Part shown: in pieces, positions 25,815-35,259 of the stretch
Numbering within the stretch: the stretch's first letter is position 1
Layout of the letters: every line of letters starts with the position of its first letter
From: Spirosoma utsteinense
GTDB taxonomy: Bacteria; Bacteroidota; Bacteroidia; Cytophagales; Spirosomataceae
Assembly (NCBI RefSeq): GCF_014282275.1
Contig: NZ_VFIA01000040.1
Span: forward strand, 1-46,495
DNA: 46,495 bases
Direction of reading: 5' to 3'
Position numbers and translations under genes: made by a program
Notes under the pieces: model-generated
The model's input: only the letters and a program-made list of their open reading frames with translations
The model's database searches: none
What the model was told of the DNA's origin: nothing

Positions 25815-26447
25815 ATGACAACGGTCTCTATCTACGAAGACAATGACGAGCTTCGTTCTCTGCTTCAGTTGCTCATAGGCGGGGCGGAGGGCTTCTCGGT
25901 AGTAGGGGCCTACGGTAACGGACAGCAGGTAGAAGAGCAGGTTCGCCGTGACCATCCCGACGTGGTGCTGATGGACATTGATATGCCGGGCCGGGATGGT
26001 ATCGAATGCGTTCGCTTATTGAAAGAAGCGAATGTGGACATCCGGGTACTGATGCACACCGTCTTCGACGACGACGACCGCCTGTTTAACTGCCTTAGCA
26101 ACGGAGCTAATGGGTATCTGCTCAAAAAAGACACGTCTGTCCGCCTGCTGAGTGCGTTGAGTGAAGTGGCAGAAGGGGGTGGGCCGATGTCGCCCGGGAT
26201 TGCTCGGCGCGTTCTGAAAACATTCATGCAGGCCCCTCCTTCCAAACGGGAAACCTACGGCATCACCGACCGGGAACGTCAAATTCTGCAACTACTGACA
26301 CAAGGATATACCTACCGAATGATTGGGCTTCGGTGTACTATTTCGGTAGAAACCGTTCGTCGACACCTGAAAAATATATACCAAAAACTGCATGTGCAAT
26401 GCGGTACCGAGGCCGTTGCCAAGGCACTCCGGGAGCGGATTATTTGA
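25815..26447 (+). CDS. LuxR/NarL-type response regulator
   Basis: The start at 25815 (MTTVSIYEDNDELRSLL) is preferred over an ATG-like codon at 25785 because it begins at the first receiver strand. The receiver has acidic residues near 8-11, phospho-acceptor Asp54 in VVLMDIDMPGRDG and the conserved Lys in YLLKKD. The C-terminal LuxR HTH contains TDRERQILQLLTQGYTYRMI and SVETVRRHLKNIYQKL. It is 210 residues, normal for the family. It is almost certainly the partner of the upstream kinase, and probably binds the AAAGGGTTAT-type sites nearby, though that is inference. Confidence 0.92.
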   Translation: MTTVSIYEDNDELRSLLQLLIGGAEGFSVVGAYGNGQQVEEQVRRDHPDVVLMDIDMPGRDGIECVRLLKEANVDIRVLMHTVFDDDDRLFNCLSNGANGYLLKKDTSVRLLSALSEVAEGGGPMSPGIARRVLKTFMQAPPSKRETYGITDRERQILQLLTQGYTYRMIGLRCTISVETVRRHLKNIYQKLHVQCGTEAVAKALRERII

Positions 26448-26533
26448 TGAAGCAGTTACAAATCGGATGATTTTACCGGCCCAGTAGCCGAGACGAAAAA
26501 CGCTTGTATAGGCGCATCTGGTGAGGCTTTTCA

Positions 26534-26845
26534 GTGGTATGTTTCTTTCGGACCGTGGGCGCGATGAGTCGGCTGGTCGAAGCCGGTAAGGTTCGCTACA
26601 TCGGTTTGTCGGAGGTGTCGGCTGATGTGTTGCGCCGGGCGCATGGGGTGCATCCATTTACGGCCTTGGAAACGGAATATTCGCTCTTCGACCGGCGGGC
26701 CGAAGAAGAAGATATCCTCCAGACGACACGGGAATTGGGCATCGGTTTTGTGGCTTACTCGCCCTTGGGGCGGGGATTTTTGTCGGGCGACATCAAAAGG
26801 CAGAGATCCAGCCGTTTAATGCCAGAGAGTTTTTCCTTAGAGTAA
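26534..26845 (+). pseudogene. aldo/keto reductase fragment
   Basis: About 85 codons match the middle of an aldo/keto reductase: [20 protein letters not shown], then [12 protein letters not shown] and [20 protein letters not shown] full enzyme is about 330 residues; the N-terminal barrel with the catalytic Tyr and the C-terminal NADP-binding end are both absent. The only possible start is a GTG inside the fragment. No partner fragment was seen nearby, so this is a remnant of a deleted gene. Confidence 0.8.
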
Positions 26846-26923
26846 ATCAACAACTCAGCCTGTATGGAATAACTACGTTGGCGATTTCCTCAAATTCATA
26901 TGTATTAGTAGAGAAATTTACTT

Positions 26924-26931
26924 TAACTTTG
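26924..26931 (+). promoter_or_regulatory. candidate -7 element TAACTTTG
   Basis: TAACTTTG matches TAnnTTTG and lies 44 bp upstream of the DoxX-like ATG, in an AT-rich region. No clear -33 element. Confidence 0.35.
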
Positions 26932-26975
26932 AATTACAAAGTACTTTTAACTTAAAGGGTTTTTACAGCTTACAA

Positions 26976-27725
26976 ATGATGAGTATCTCTTCCAGCCTTG
27001 ATCGAGTGCATTTGCAGGTGAAGAACAACCGTTGGCTTCGGTATTTTGCCATTTTTAATCGAGTAGCTCTGGCAGCCGGATTTTTGCCTGCGGGCTTGGT
27101 CAAAATTATGGGCGAGCGGTTTGCCAGCGGTTTAACGGTGAATCATCCAATGGGCCATTATCTGGAGGCTCTACACCATACAAGTTACTATTATACATCG
27201 ATTGGGGTTGCGCAAGTCATAGCCGCCGTGCTCCTGCTACTACCTGGCACGGTAACATTGGGTGCCTTTCTTTATTTTCCTATTATTCTCAATATTTGCG
27301 TTCTGACCTATGCGACGCGTTTTGATGGTTCGCTTTTTACGGCGCCTTTAATGGTGCTGGCCAATTTATATTTGCTTGGCTGGAATTACGATAAGTGGAA
27401 ATACATTCTTCCCTTTAATCAGCCGACCCTTGCCGATAGCTCAACCGGGACCAAAACGCTTAGTAACAAATTTCCGATCTCGTTTTTTGCCGGTGTGCTT
27501 GCTGCTGTTGTCGTTTGTGTAGTGGGCATTCCAAGCCTTTACAGCATCAAACCCCGAAACACATTAGCACAGTGTAAAAAGCAATTCGGTGGGAGTAACC
27601 GAACCCAGGCCGGTTACGACTTCTGTGATTGTATACATGTACAGGGTCAACCACTCGATAACTGCTTGAACGCCTACAATCAAGCTCCGGACGATGCTGC
27701 CCGGCCACCGGCCGGCAGTCATTAA
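26976..27725 (+). CDS. DoxX-like integral membrane protein
   Basis: A 249-residue protein with about four to five membrane helices: near 28-45, 78-98, 100-122 and 128-145, plus one near 170-190. The early FNRVALAAGFLPAGLVKIMG and the later SIGVAQVIAAVLLLLPGTV resemble DoxX-family proteins, which are small membrane proteins associated with redox or quinone chemistry. The C-terminal ~55 residues carry several Cys (CKKQFGG, CDCIHVQ, LDNCLNAY) and lie outside the helices. The exact role is unknown. Confidence 0.65.
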   Translation: MMSISSSLDRVHLQVKNNRWLRYFAIFNRVALAAGFLPAGLVKIMGERFASGLTVNHPMGHYLEALHHTSYYYTSIGVAQVIAAVLLLLPGTVTLGAFLYFPIILNICVLTYATRFDGSLFTAPLMVLANLYLLGWNYDKWKYILPFNQPTLADSSTGTKTLSNKFPISFFAGVLAAVVVCVVGIPSLYSIKPRNTLAQCKKQFGGSNRTQAGYDFCDCIHVQGQPLDNCLNAYNQAPDDAARPPAGSH

Positions 27726-27771
27726 TTGGCTTAGAACCGGTTTAGGCTTACTGGCAGGACGTAGTGGGTTG

Positions 27772-27904
27772 TAGCCTGGACGGCCACGTCCGGGTAAGCG
27801 TATTCGCATGTCACACCCGTTGCGGGTGTATCACTTATAACTCCGTCACTAACGTCCGGGTAAGCGTATTCCCAGTTAACTCCCGGACGTAGCCGTCCAG
27901 GCTA
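27772..27904. repeat. nested inverted/direct repeat element (133 bp)
   Basis: Outer 23-bp arms (27772-27794 and 27882-27904, one mismatch) begin TAGCCTGGACGGC. Inside are a 20-bp direct repeat, ACGTCCGGGTAAGCGTATTC, at 27786 and 27852, and a perfect 7-bp hairpin (ACACCCG/CGGGTGT, 27813-27829). It has no coding capacity. The form suggests a small non-autonomous mobile element or a REP-like structure. It lies in the 27726-28422 gap. Confidence 0.7.
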
Positions 27905-28055
27905 TAACCGACCGCCTGGCTGAAACACGGGCCAAGGTGAAATCCTAAACAGGTTCTTAACCTGGACCAGGCTGAACGGACTCTTACGCCAACACGGAAA
28001 CCGAGAAAAGGTCTTTGTTGCTTTGTAGCGGAGGGCAAAGCCCTTCTTTTAATCA

Positions 28056-28105
28056 ATAGTAGTAGTAGACAACAAGCTTTTCCACTTGTCGTCTACTACT
28101 ACTAT
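28056..28105. repeat. 21-bp inverted repeat, 8-nt loop
   Basis: Arms at 28056-28076 and 28085-28105 with one mismatch, both containing AGTAGTAGTAG or its complement. A strong hairpin would form on either strand. It lies just before repeat copy A. No gene overlaps it. Confidence 0.65.
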
Positions 28106-28130
28106 TCGTTACTTCTTACCGTGATCCTGT

Positions 28131-28192
28131 CGCACTAAACGCCCCATTTTAGAAGTACATCCATGATCTTTCGTCTTATAAAGAAGCGTTTT
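28131..28192. repeat. dispersed palindromic repeat, copy A
   Basis: It begins AAACGCCCCATTTTAGAAG and ends GAAGCGTTTT. It aligns along its length with copies B to E (29280, 32428, 35260, 37991). The ends are partly complementary (AAACGC/GCGTTT). It is intergenic, downstream of the DinB gene. Confidence 0.65.
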
Positions 28193-28346
28193 CATGAAAC
28201 CCTGGTTTAGTTGCATCGAGGGAGCTCTCTAAGGTTGGGATAACTTGGTAAGCCTATCCAGGTCAGGCCTTTACACGCATCAGGCCATAAAAAAGCTACT
28301 TCGGCAAGAAAACGTATCACTGGACTGATAGCCGCCAGCACGATAC

Positions 28347-28386
28347 AAAAAAGCCTTTGCCCATATACTGATTGCCAAAGGCTTTT
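28347..28386 (-). terminator. intrinsic terminator after the DinB gene
   Basis: On the - strand, AAAAGCCTTTG (28386-28376) pairs perfectly with CAAAGGCTTTT (28359-28349), 11 bp, followed by a run of Ts. It starts about 35 bp after the DinB-family stop codon. Confidence 0.75.
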
Positions 28387-28422
28387 GTACAATGGCTATC
28401 CCCATGGGGGCTTACCGGCGGA

Positions 28423-28941
28423 CTATACCTGGGGGCGATCCCAGAAAGCAGGCGGTTCTACGCCCAGGGTGCGTAGGTAGACATACGCCTGACCCCGGTG
28501 ATGAATTTCATTATCGATCAGGTAGAAAAGAAACCAGTAGATAGGCCCTTCATACAAACCAAAAGCCTTGTCGACCTCCTGGAAACGAGCGAGTGGAATC
28601 TGCCGCCAATAGGCATCAATTTTTTCGGTCACCCGATCCCACTGTACCAGTACCTGCTCCTTTGTCGTCGCTTTGGGTGGTGCGGAGGCATCATCGCCAA
28701 ATGAAGGCCACTCGCCCGAAATAACGCCCTGCATGCTTTGGTCGGCCATCTGCAGTACTTCATCAATCAGCGCCGAACAAGGTCGCATGCCTCCCAGGGT
28801 ATACGAAAAGAAGTGCTCGTCGGGGTAGGCTTCGATCAGCCGGCGGGTGAGTCCTCGGTGTCCCTGCCAATGGGCAAGAAGTTGCTCGGGTGAAATGATG
28901 ATCTGATCCATCGTTTGGCTAAGCTGCGCTGTGTTTTCCAT
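28423..28941 (-). CDS. DinB-family (YfiT-like) protein
   Basis: A 172-residue four-helix-bundle protein. It shows the DinB layout: LLAHWQGHRGLTRRLIEAYP at the start, MADQSMQGV in the second helix and NEIHHRGQAYVYLRTLG near the C-terminus, giving candidate metal ligands. Members are small metal-binding proteins, some of them thiol transferases; the substrate is unknown. It is a single gene with a terminator after it and palindromic repeats on both sides (copies A and B). Confidence 0.8.
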   Translation of the reverse strand: MENTAQLSQTMDQIIISPEQLLAHWQGHRGLTRRLIEAYPDEHFFSYTLGGMRPCSALIDEVLQMADQSMQGVISGEWPSFGDDASAPPKATTKEQVLVQWDRVTEKIDAYWRQIPLARFQEVDKAFGLYEGPIYWFLFYLIDNEIHHRGQAYVYLRTLGVEPPAFWDRPQV

Positions 28942-29279
28942 GGCCTGCTATTGGTTGACGTTGTCAATTGGTTAACAACACAAAGAAAAGCCAGGGGAGT
29001 GACAGCGGTATGTCAGTAGTGAACCCAGTCGACTGTAAATAATCAAGCTCAGCAACACTATTGATGGGGCTAGCTAGTCGAAGCGATTCCAGACCACGAA
29101 CGCAGCCGCTACAAAGACGACGTACCCGCTTTTTTGCCCACCAATCAACCAAATATCTCCGCATTACAAATTTTCACCTTAAGTAAGCTTCCCACTACTA
29201 ACGATGAAAACAAACCCTGCCTCGTGGTACCAAACCAGATGGGCGAGTAGCAGATGTTAAAATTGATTACGGCCTCAAT

Positions 29280-29342
29280 AAACGCCCTATTTTTGAAGTA
29301 GATACATGAAAAACTCCTTCATCTCTGGTTGAGGAGCGTTCT
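29280..29342. repeat. dispersed palindromic repeat, copy B
   Basis: Runs from AAACGCCCTATTTTTGAAG to GAGGAGCGTT. It is more diverged in the middle than copies C and E but shares the ends and GATACATGAA. It lies in the 28942-29495 gap, where I see no intact gene. Confidence 0.6.
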
Positions 29343-29495
29343 GTGAAATCAAGTGGCCAGCAATTAAAAGTCTATCATGTGGATAGATAGGTATCCAGCG
29401 AAGTCGCGTTCCGCGTGAAATTCAATTGTTAAATAAACTTAACGGGCTCCAACTGATTGATTTGTGATCGTGTCTTGGTGACAAACAGACATGCC

Positions 29496-30488
29496 ATGAA
29501 CTACATCTTCCTTTTTTGTTTAGTCCTCCATTCAACAGGCTTTCGGCAGACGCTTTCTGATAAAAAACGGCCAGCCTCAGGTGAAGCAAATTATATTGAC
29601 TATCACAAAACTATCGCTCAGGCTCAAAAACGGATTGCTCACCAAGACTACCAGGAAGCGCTCAATCTCTATGAGCAGGTGTTCAACTCATACCGTTTTG
29701 TATTCCTGAAAGACTACAAAGTAGCCACTCAATTGGCTCTACAGGTTGGAAAACAAGAAAAAGCATTCATTTACTTGAGAAAAGCAATGGCGGCCGGATG
29801 GAAGTTGAAAGAGGTAAAGAAAGTTGAATTTCTTAAGAAGCTTCAGTCTACCCCCCAATGGGGTAGGCTTGAAAAACAGCAGGATTCGCTCCAATCAGTT
29901 TATCAAAAGAGCGGGAGCCGTGAACTACGTAGCATAGTCAAAAGAATGTTCAACAAGGATCAGCGAAAAGCATTCTTAGCCTTGTTCACCTTCAGTTCGA
30001 AAAGACAGGACCGATATGCCGAAAAAAGGTTTGCTCCTCATAGCGAGAAGCAACTAGGTGAACTTGGTAGGATTATCAATACCTATGGCTACCCGGGAGA
30101 AAAGCTAATCCACAATGGGTACTGGGCTTCCGTTATCTTGAGTCACCATAACTCGATCAGTACGGTTTATAACTTAAAAGACACATTGTATCCAGCTATC
30201 AGACCTAAGCTGCTAAAAGCACTCGAGTCAGGAGAAATATCCGCCGATGAATTTGTCCGGATTGATGATTGGTATGTAGCTTCGACGGGTAATAGCCAGG
30301 AAAAGCAATTCGGCCACCTGAGCCGTTCTATGACTCACAAGGAGTTAGAAAAGGTAAATCAGTTAAGAGATGAAATCGGGATAAGCAGCGTAGAAACAGT
30401 CAATAGCCTGATTGATTTACAGTCTCAAACGGGGATGAACTTTTACTTCCCTTCCGATTTAGGCAAGAAGCAACTTATCGTTGATTAA
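29496..30488 (+). CDS. DUF6624-like secreted protein
   Basis: The ATG at 29496 gives a signal peptide (MNYIFLFCLVLHSTGF); the frame is open 13 codons further up without signal character. The 330-residue protein has an alpha-helical repeat-like first half (DYQEALNLYEQVFNSYRFVF, resembling a TPR) and a second half with IINTYGYPGEKLIHNGYWAS, then LLKALESGEISADEF and a final FYFPSDLG. The second half resembles the DUF6624 region, also present in the gene at 35501. Function is unknown. It is somewhat more AT-rich than the T6SS locus. Confidence 0.65.
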   Translation: MNYIFLFCLVLHSTGFRQTLSDKKRPASGEANYIDYHKTIAQAQKRIAHQDYQEALNLYEQVFNSYRFVFLKDYKVATQLALQVGKQEKAFIYLRKAMAAGWKLKEVKKVEFLKKLQSTPQWGRLEKQQDSLQSVYQKSGSRELRSIVKRMFNKDQRKAFLALFTFSSKRQDRYAEKRFAPHSEKQLGELGRIINTYGYPGEKLIHNGYWASVILSHHNSISTVYNLKDTLYPAIRPKLLKALESGEISADEFVRIDDWYVASTGNSQEKQFGHLSRSMTHKELEKVNQLRDEIGISSVETVNSLIDLQSQTGMNFYFPSDLGKKQLIVD

Positions 30489-30706
30489 CCCCTGGGTTCA
30501 TCCACAAAAGGTACGGCATTGACCACCGTCTCGAGCGTCTGGGGTAGTGGTTGGAACTCAGTTGTAGCTATACGACTTCAGCTCTACTCGTGCATATTCA
30601 TACCAGATTGGGAGCCTTATGCGAGCACTCCCCAATCTGTGCTTACAAACTCACTTTGAGTAGGGGTAGATGTTAGGCAATGACCGACTTCATTCGCTTC
30701 ACCCAT

Positions 30707-32338
30707 CTACTTTAGCAGTGCCGCTAAGTCATTCTTGTCCTTTATCGCTAACAGCCAGGTGATGACTCCTGGCTTATAGACCCCCTTTTGATCGATGAAG
30801 GCATACCCTGGGTAACCACTGAACGAGAACAACTGTCCCAGTTTCGCATCTAGTGCTTCATCAACAAAAAAGTGAATACCAGGCAGCTCTAGCTCAGCTA
30901 TTTTTCGTTTCCACCTGCCTTCGTCCGATCCCTGGGCCGTACAGACGTAGACAAACACTATTGGCAGCTCTTTGGCATCCTGCTGCAATTTTTTACTGTG
31001 TGGCATTTCTTGTAAGCAAGGCGCACACCAGGTAGCCCACCGGTCAAGTACGATGGCTTTACCTACGAAACTCTGCTTAAGCTTGGCTAAAAAATCGGCT
31101 CCGCTCATGCTCGATAGCTTGTACAGCGTGGCCCCAAAATCCGTTTGCTGTAAGGGGCTGCCGAAACCGGCTGCGGTGGGTGAATCTCCCGAAGCGGCCA
31201 ACGCCCTGTTCACCGAGGCTACCTGCTCAACAGAACGAGCGTACTCTTTCTGGGCTATCACCTTACACCATCCAGTGGAGATACTGGGCAGGATCTGTTC
31301 TAAGGCCGCTTTCTGTTCGGCAATATCCTTACTGTCATTCAGCTGCAACTTCATGATGTCGGCCCTTGCCGGTGAGTAGAGACTATCCAGCCAACGAATA
31401 CCCTGGGCAATCCTCCGATTCTGATACATTTTCCCCATTCTTGGCCCCAACTGGTTGGTCCACTGGGCACGATGGGCAGGAGCGGGCGAAAGCGTTTCGG
31501 TACTCCGCAAGGAATCAAGGACTGCCTTTTCCTCCGCTGTAAGATCAGACAAACGGGCCACGTCCTGCCAACTGACCCTAACTCGATTGGCGGTAAGATG
31601 GCGAAAATAATAGCCTAGGTATAGGTAAAAGACCATACTGCTATTGGATCGTAGGTAGCTCTTATGCGCCTTAATCTGATCGAAAAGAGCCGGTTCCATC
31701 GGATGCTCCCTGTAATGAAGACAAACCTGGCTATAAAACTCGGACAGGCGCTCATTCTCCAGTAGCCAGCCGTAGGGAGACGGATGAGTAGCTACAAACT
31801 CAGCCTGAATCGTTTTCAGGGAATCCTGCTGCATGCGAGAAGAAAGGGCTAGTCGTTCCGCCCGTTTGAAGAGCATATACTCATTCATGTACTCGTTTAG
31901 TGGCCCATCTTCGCCTAGATACCGAACGCCATCTGTCCTAAAAAGAACTTGCTTTCCGGCTGCTTTTAGTTTGAGGACGTCTAACTCGACATAGAGCTGT
32001 TTATTGGCGTAGAGACCCGTATAAAACAGCTCGCCGAAATGTACCCAGATCTGCTGGTAAGGCAGCGGATAGTCTAGTTCCAATTGAAAGCTTCCGTCCG
32101 CTGCCAGGTGAGCGGTTTTGGTTTTCTGTCCTAAAAGTGTAACGAGCGTATAGGTGATGGTCGTTTCCCTTATTTCCTGTGGGTTTACGTGGAGGAGTTT
32201 ACCGGTGACTTGGGGTATTGTCCGTTGGGCAAACTGGGCATCAAATTGCGGGTCTTCGATAGCGACAACGCCAACCGGTTGTGCAAGGCCAACGCTAATG
32301 GTAGTGAGTAAAAACCAAACTGTGCTGTAGGCTTTCAT
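30707..32338 (-). CDS. TlpA-like thioredoxin-fold protein, secreted
   Basis: The start is taken at 32338 (MKAYSTVWFLLTTISVGLAQ), which gives a good signal peptide; the upstream 39 residues in the open frame have none. The 543-residue protein has a long N-terminal region of unknown fold and a C-terminal TlpA/AhpC-type domain with RWATWCAPCLQEMP (CxxC near 437) and a cis-Pro in GYPGYAFIDQKG. It probably reduces or exchanges disulfides of periplasmic proteins. This N-terminal extension plus TlpA layout is common in Bacteroidota. It is convergent with the DUF6624-like gene at 29496. Confidence 0.85.
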   Translation of the reverse strand: MKAYSTVWFLLTTISVGLAQPVGVVAIEDPQFDAQFAQRTIPQVTGKLLHVNPQEIRETTITYTLVTLLGQKTKTAHLAADGSFQLELDYPLPYQQIWVHFGELFYTGLYANKQLYVELDVLKLKAAGKQVLFRTDGVRYLGEDGPLNEYMNEYMLFKRAERLALSSRMQQDSLKTIQAEFVATHPSPYGWLLENERLSEFYSQVCLHYREHPMEPALFDQIKAHKSYLRSNSSMVFYLYLGYYFRHLTANRVRVSWQDVARLSDLTAEEKAVLDSLRSTETLSPAPAHRAQWTNQLGPRMGKMYQNRRIAQGIRWLDSLYSPARADIMKLQLNDSKDIAEQKAALEQILPSISTGWCKVIAQKEYARSVEQVASVNRALAASGDSPTAAGFGSPLQQTDFGATLYKLSSMSGADFLAKLKQSFVGKAIVLDRWATWCAPCLQEMPHSKKLQQDAKELPIVFVYVCTAQGSDEGRWKRKIAELELPGIHFFVDEALDAKLGQLFSFSGYPGYAFIDQKGVYKPGVITWLLAIKDKNDLAALLK

Positions 32339-32427
32339 ACCTTTAGTAGTTAAACTAATGAGCTTAAGACTGTTGAATATAGGAAAGATTGCTAAAGGAT
32401 AATTATAAACCTGCGATCCGTCCCACG

Positions 32428-32487
32428 AAACGCCCCATTTAAGAAGCAGATACATGAACGTCTCTTCGTCTCATGTGGGAGCGTTTT
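32428..32487. repeat. dispersed palindromic repeat, copy C
   Basis: Clearest copy: AAACGCCCCATTTAAGAAG at the start, GGGAGCGTTTT at the end, and an inner CATGAACG...CGTCTCATG partial palindrome. It lies in the 32339-32748 gap between the TlpA-like and PAS-kinase genes. The rest of that gap shows no gene. Confidence 0.75.
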
Positions 32488-32748
32488 AAGATACACTGCT
32501 CTTTTACTATCTATCACATTCAACTGATCGCATGTGAACATACTAGTTATTTAAACGTTAGACAGTTGGCTGAAATAAGTGGTGACTCCTTCGATTACAA
32601 GTCAAACTTGCCAAGCCCCTCACACCGCTTGGAGTAACTAGTGCGAGAAGTCAATTATTGAAAATAAAAGGCTTGACAATAGTCCAAGGTGTGCGGTTCT
32701 TTAAATGAACTTTGGTTAGTATGGTAGCCCCTTTATCAACTCAGCTTT

Positions 32749-35106
32749 ATGAATGGCTCTCAACAGCAGGATGAGGCCTCAACGCCACACACCCGCCGAT
32801 TTGATACCGATGTCGTCTTACAAGCCGCCGGGCTGGGCCTCTGGCAGATCGACCCACTGACAAACCTGGTCTACTGGGACGATTATTGCGGCCAGCTGCT
32901 AGGGCTAGGCCAGGCCAACCAACTTTCCTACCCGGCTTTCCTACGCCATATCCATCCCCAGGATGTGGACCGGGTGGACCAAGCACTCCGCGGGGCGATG
33001 ACGCTCCCCCCGGGCGGGGCCTGCGAGGTAAGCTACCGCACTCGGGGGGCTGATGAAGGGCGGGGACAGTGGGTGCGACTTATCGGCCGAAGCGCTCTCA
33101 ATCTCGCCGGTCTGGTAGATGGCCTGGCCGGCGTCGCCCAGGCGGTTACCCCGCCTAAAGAGACCGCGCCAGAGCCCGTCCGCCAGTTCGGCCCCTTGCA
33201 GACAATGCTGGCCCACCTGCAGGAGCACGTTTATGTTCTGGATCGGGAAGGCCGCTTCCGGTACGTCAACCAGCCCTTGCTAGCCCTGTGGGAACTACCC
33301 TATGAGCAGGCCATCGGTAAAAATTTTGAGGAGTTGGGCTATCCTTCCCATCTGGTTAGCCTGCACGGGGCCCAGATTCAACAGGTTATTCAAACGGCCC
33401 AGCCGGTGGACGGCGAGTCGGACTATGTCAGCCCCCAGGGCGTAGCAGGCTTCTATGAGTACACCTTCGTTCCCCTGCTGGCCCCTGACGGTTCGGTGGA
33501 GGCCATCGGCGGTCACACGCGGGTGGTGACCCAACGTCGGCAACTGGAAAAAATCCTGAACGAGAGCGAAACCAAGTTTCGCACCATCATTGAGCAGGCA
33601 CCCGTAGCGTTCAACTTATTGGTGGGCCGTGACTTGGTCGTTGAAGTAGCCAATGAGGTGGTGCTTGGTTACTGGGGTAAAGACCGATCGGTGCTGGGCC
33701 AGCCCGTTCGGCAGGCTGTGCCCGAGCTGGCAGGCCAGGGTTTCTTTGAGCTTTTGGACGAGGTTTTTACCAGTGGTCAGGCCTACGAAGCCAAAGCGGC
33801 CCCGGCTACAGTAGCCGTCAACGGCGTTTACGGGGCGTACTACTTTGACTTTTCCTTAAAACCCCTGCGCAACGCGGCCGGTCAGGTGTACGCCATCATG
33901 AGCATGGCCGTGGATGTAACCCAGCAGGTGCTGGCCCGCCGGGAAGCCGAAGCCGGAAACCGACAGTTTCGGACCTTGCTCGAAGCCATTCCCCATATGA
34001 CCTGGACCAACACGCCCACCGGCGGGGTAGGCTTCTTCAACGAGCGCTGGTACGCCTATACCGGTTTGAGTTTTGAGCAGACCCGCGACTGGGGCTGGCA
34101 GGCCGTCGTGCATCCCGACGATTTGGCCCGGACGCTGAGCGCCTACCAGCGCACGCTGACGACGGGGGAAGAATTCATGCTTGAAAACCGGTATCGCCGG
34201 GCCGATGGTGTATACCGCTGGCACCTGAATCGGGCTCTGCCCTTGTACGGCGATGACGGTCAAATTGTCCAATGGGTGGGCACGGCTACGGATATCGATG
34301 AACAAAAGCAGTTGGAAGCCCAACTCGACCAGCAGGTACAGACCCGAACCAGTCAGCTACAGACATCGGTGGCCGACCTGCGCCGGTCCAACGACAACCT
34401 CCAGCAGTTTGCCTACATCGCCAGCCACGACTTGCAGGAGCCGCTGCGTAAAATCCAGTCGTTCGGCGATATACTCAGAAATCAATACGCCAGCCAACTG
34501 GGCGAGGGTATGGGCTACCTGGAGCGGATGCAGTCGGCCGCGAGTCGGATGTCCACGCTCATCAAAGACCTGCTGACCTTCTCAAGAATTTCGACTCAGC
34601 AAGAGGCAACCCTGCCGGTGTCGCTGACGGATGTCGTGCACCTAACCCTGAGCGATCTGGAACTTACCGTTCAGGAAACCGGTGCTCACATCCGTGTCGA
34701 TCCTCTACCGACGGTGCACGGCGATGCCTCGCAGTTAGGTCAGTTATTCCAGAACCTACTGAGTAACGCCCTTAAGTTCCAGCGACCCGATGCGTCGCCG
34801 GTCCTTGACGTTCGGGCACGGTTGGTCAGGGCGGCTGAGCTGCCGGCTGGAGTGGAACCCACTCGGCCAGCCATGGTCTATCACCTGATTGAGGTGGCCG
34901 ACAACGGCATCGGCTTCGACGACAAATACGTTGACCGCATCTTTCAAGTCTTCCAACGGCTACATGGTAAGAGCGGGAGTCACTACAACGGTACCGGCAT
35001 CGGGCTTGCTATCTGCCAGAAAGTGGTAGCCAATCATGGGGGAGCCATTACGGCGACCAGCCAGCCCGGGCAGGGGGCCACATTCAGTGTCTACTTACCG
35101 GTCTAG
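32749..35106 (+). CDS. multi-PAS sensor histidine kinase
   Basis: A 785-residue soluble kinase with no membrane helix. PAS-like modules: the first near 20-125 (LGLWQIDPLTNLVYWDDYCG), then near 145-265, 280-395 and a PAS_3-type domain near 405-525 (GGVGFFNERWYAYTGLSFEQ with WVGTATDIDEQ). A coiled-coil linker leads to HisKA with YIASHDLQEPLRK (His560) and HATPase with DNGIGFDDKY and NGTGIGLAICQKVV. No receiver or effector domain is attached. Its partner regulator is not next to it. The gene is GC-richer than its neighbours and is flanked by repeats C and D. Confidence 0.9.
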   Translation: MNGSQQQDEASTPHTRRFDTDVVLQAAGLGLWQIDPLTNLVYWDDYCGQLLGLGQANQLSYPAFLRHIHPQDVDRVDQALRGAMTLPPGGACEVSYRTRGADEGRGQWVRLIGRSALNLAGLVDGLAGVAQAVTPPKETAPEPVRQFGPLQTMLAHLQEHVYVLDREGRFRYVNQPLLALWELPYEQAIGKNFEELGYPSHLVSLHGAQIQQVIQTAQPVDGESDYVSPQGVAGFYEYTFVPLLAPDGSVEAIGGHTRVVTQRRQLEKILNESETKFRTIIEQAPVAFNLLVGRDLVVEVANEVVLGYWGKDRSVLGQPVRQAVPELAGQGFFELLDEVFTSGQAYEAKAAPATVAVNGVYGAYYFDFSLKPLRNAAGQVYAIMSMAVDVTQQVLARREAEAGNRQFRTLLEAIPHMTWTNTPTGGVGFFNERWYAYTGLSFEQTRDWGWQAVVHPDDLARTLSAYQRTLTTGEEFMLENRYRRADGVYRWHLNRALPLYGDDGQIVQWVGTATDIDEQKQLEAQLDQQVQTRTSQLQTSVADLRRSNDNLQQFAYIASHDLQEPLRKIQSFGDILRNQYASQLGEGMGYLERMQSAASRMSTLIKDLLTFSRISTQQEATLPVSLTDVVHLTLSDLELTVQETGAHIRVDPLPTVHGDASQLGQLFQNLLSNALKFQRPDASPVLDVRARLVRAAELPAGVEPTRPAMVYHLIEVADNGIGFDDKYVDRIFQVFQRLHGKSGSHYNGTGIGLAICQKVVANHGGAITATSQPGQGATFSVYLPV

Positions 35107-35201
35107 ACCCAAGCCGTCGCACTACTTAAATAAGCTAGTTACCTTTGTTGAACGAATAGTTTTCTGAGTCAAGAAGATAAGTGTTTATACGTCAAAAGTT
35201 A

Positions 35202-35237
35202 ACAAAGTCGCCTATTAGGATAGGTGGCTTTGTTTTT
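35202..35237 (+). terminator. intrinsic terminator after the PAS kinase
   Basis: ACAAAGTCGCCTAT pairs with ATAGGTGGCTTTGT around a short TAGG loop, followed by TTTTT. It lies about 95 bp after the kinase stop. Confidence 0.85.
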
Positions 35238-35259
35238 AAGACTGTGTTATCTGCCTAAT

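Noticed and set aside
28964..29164. 66-codon - strand frame upstream of DinB
   Set aside because: Arg/Trp-rich with no family resemblance; a second - frame in the same place shows a short hydrophobic run but has stops. Probably not a gene.
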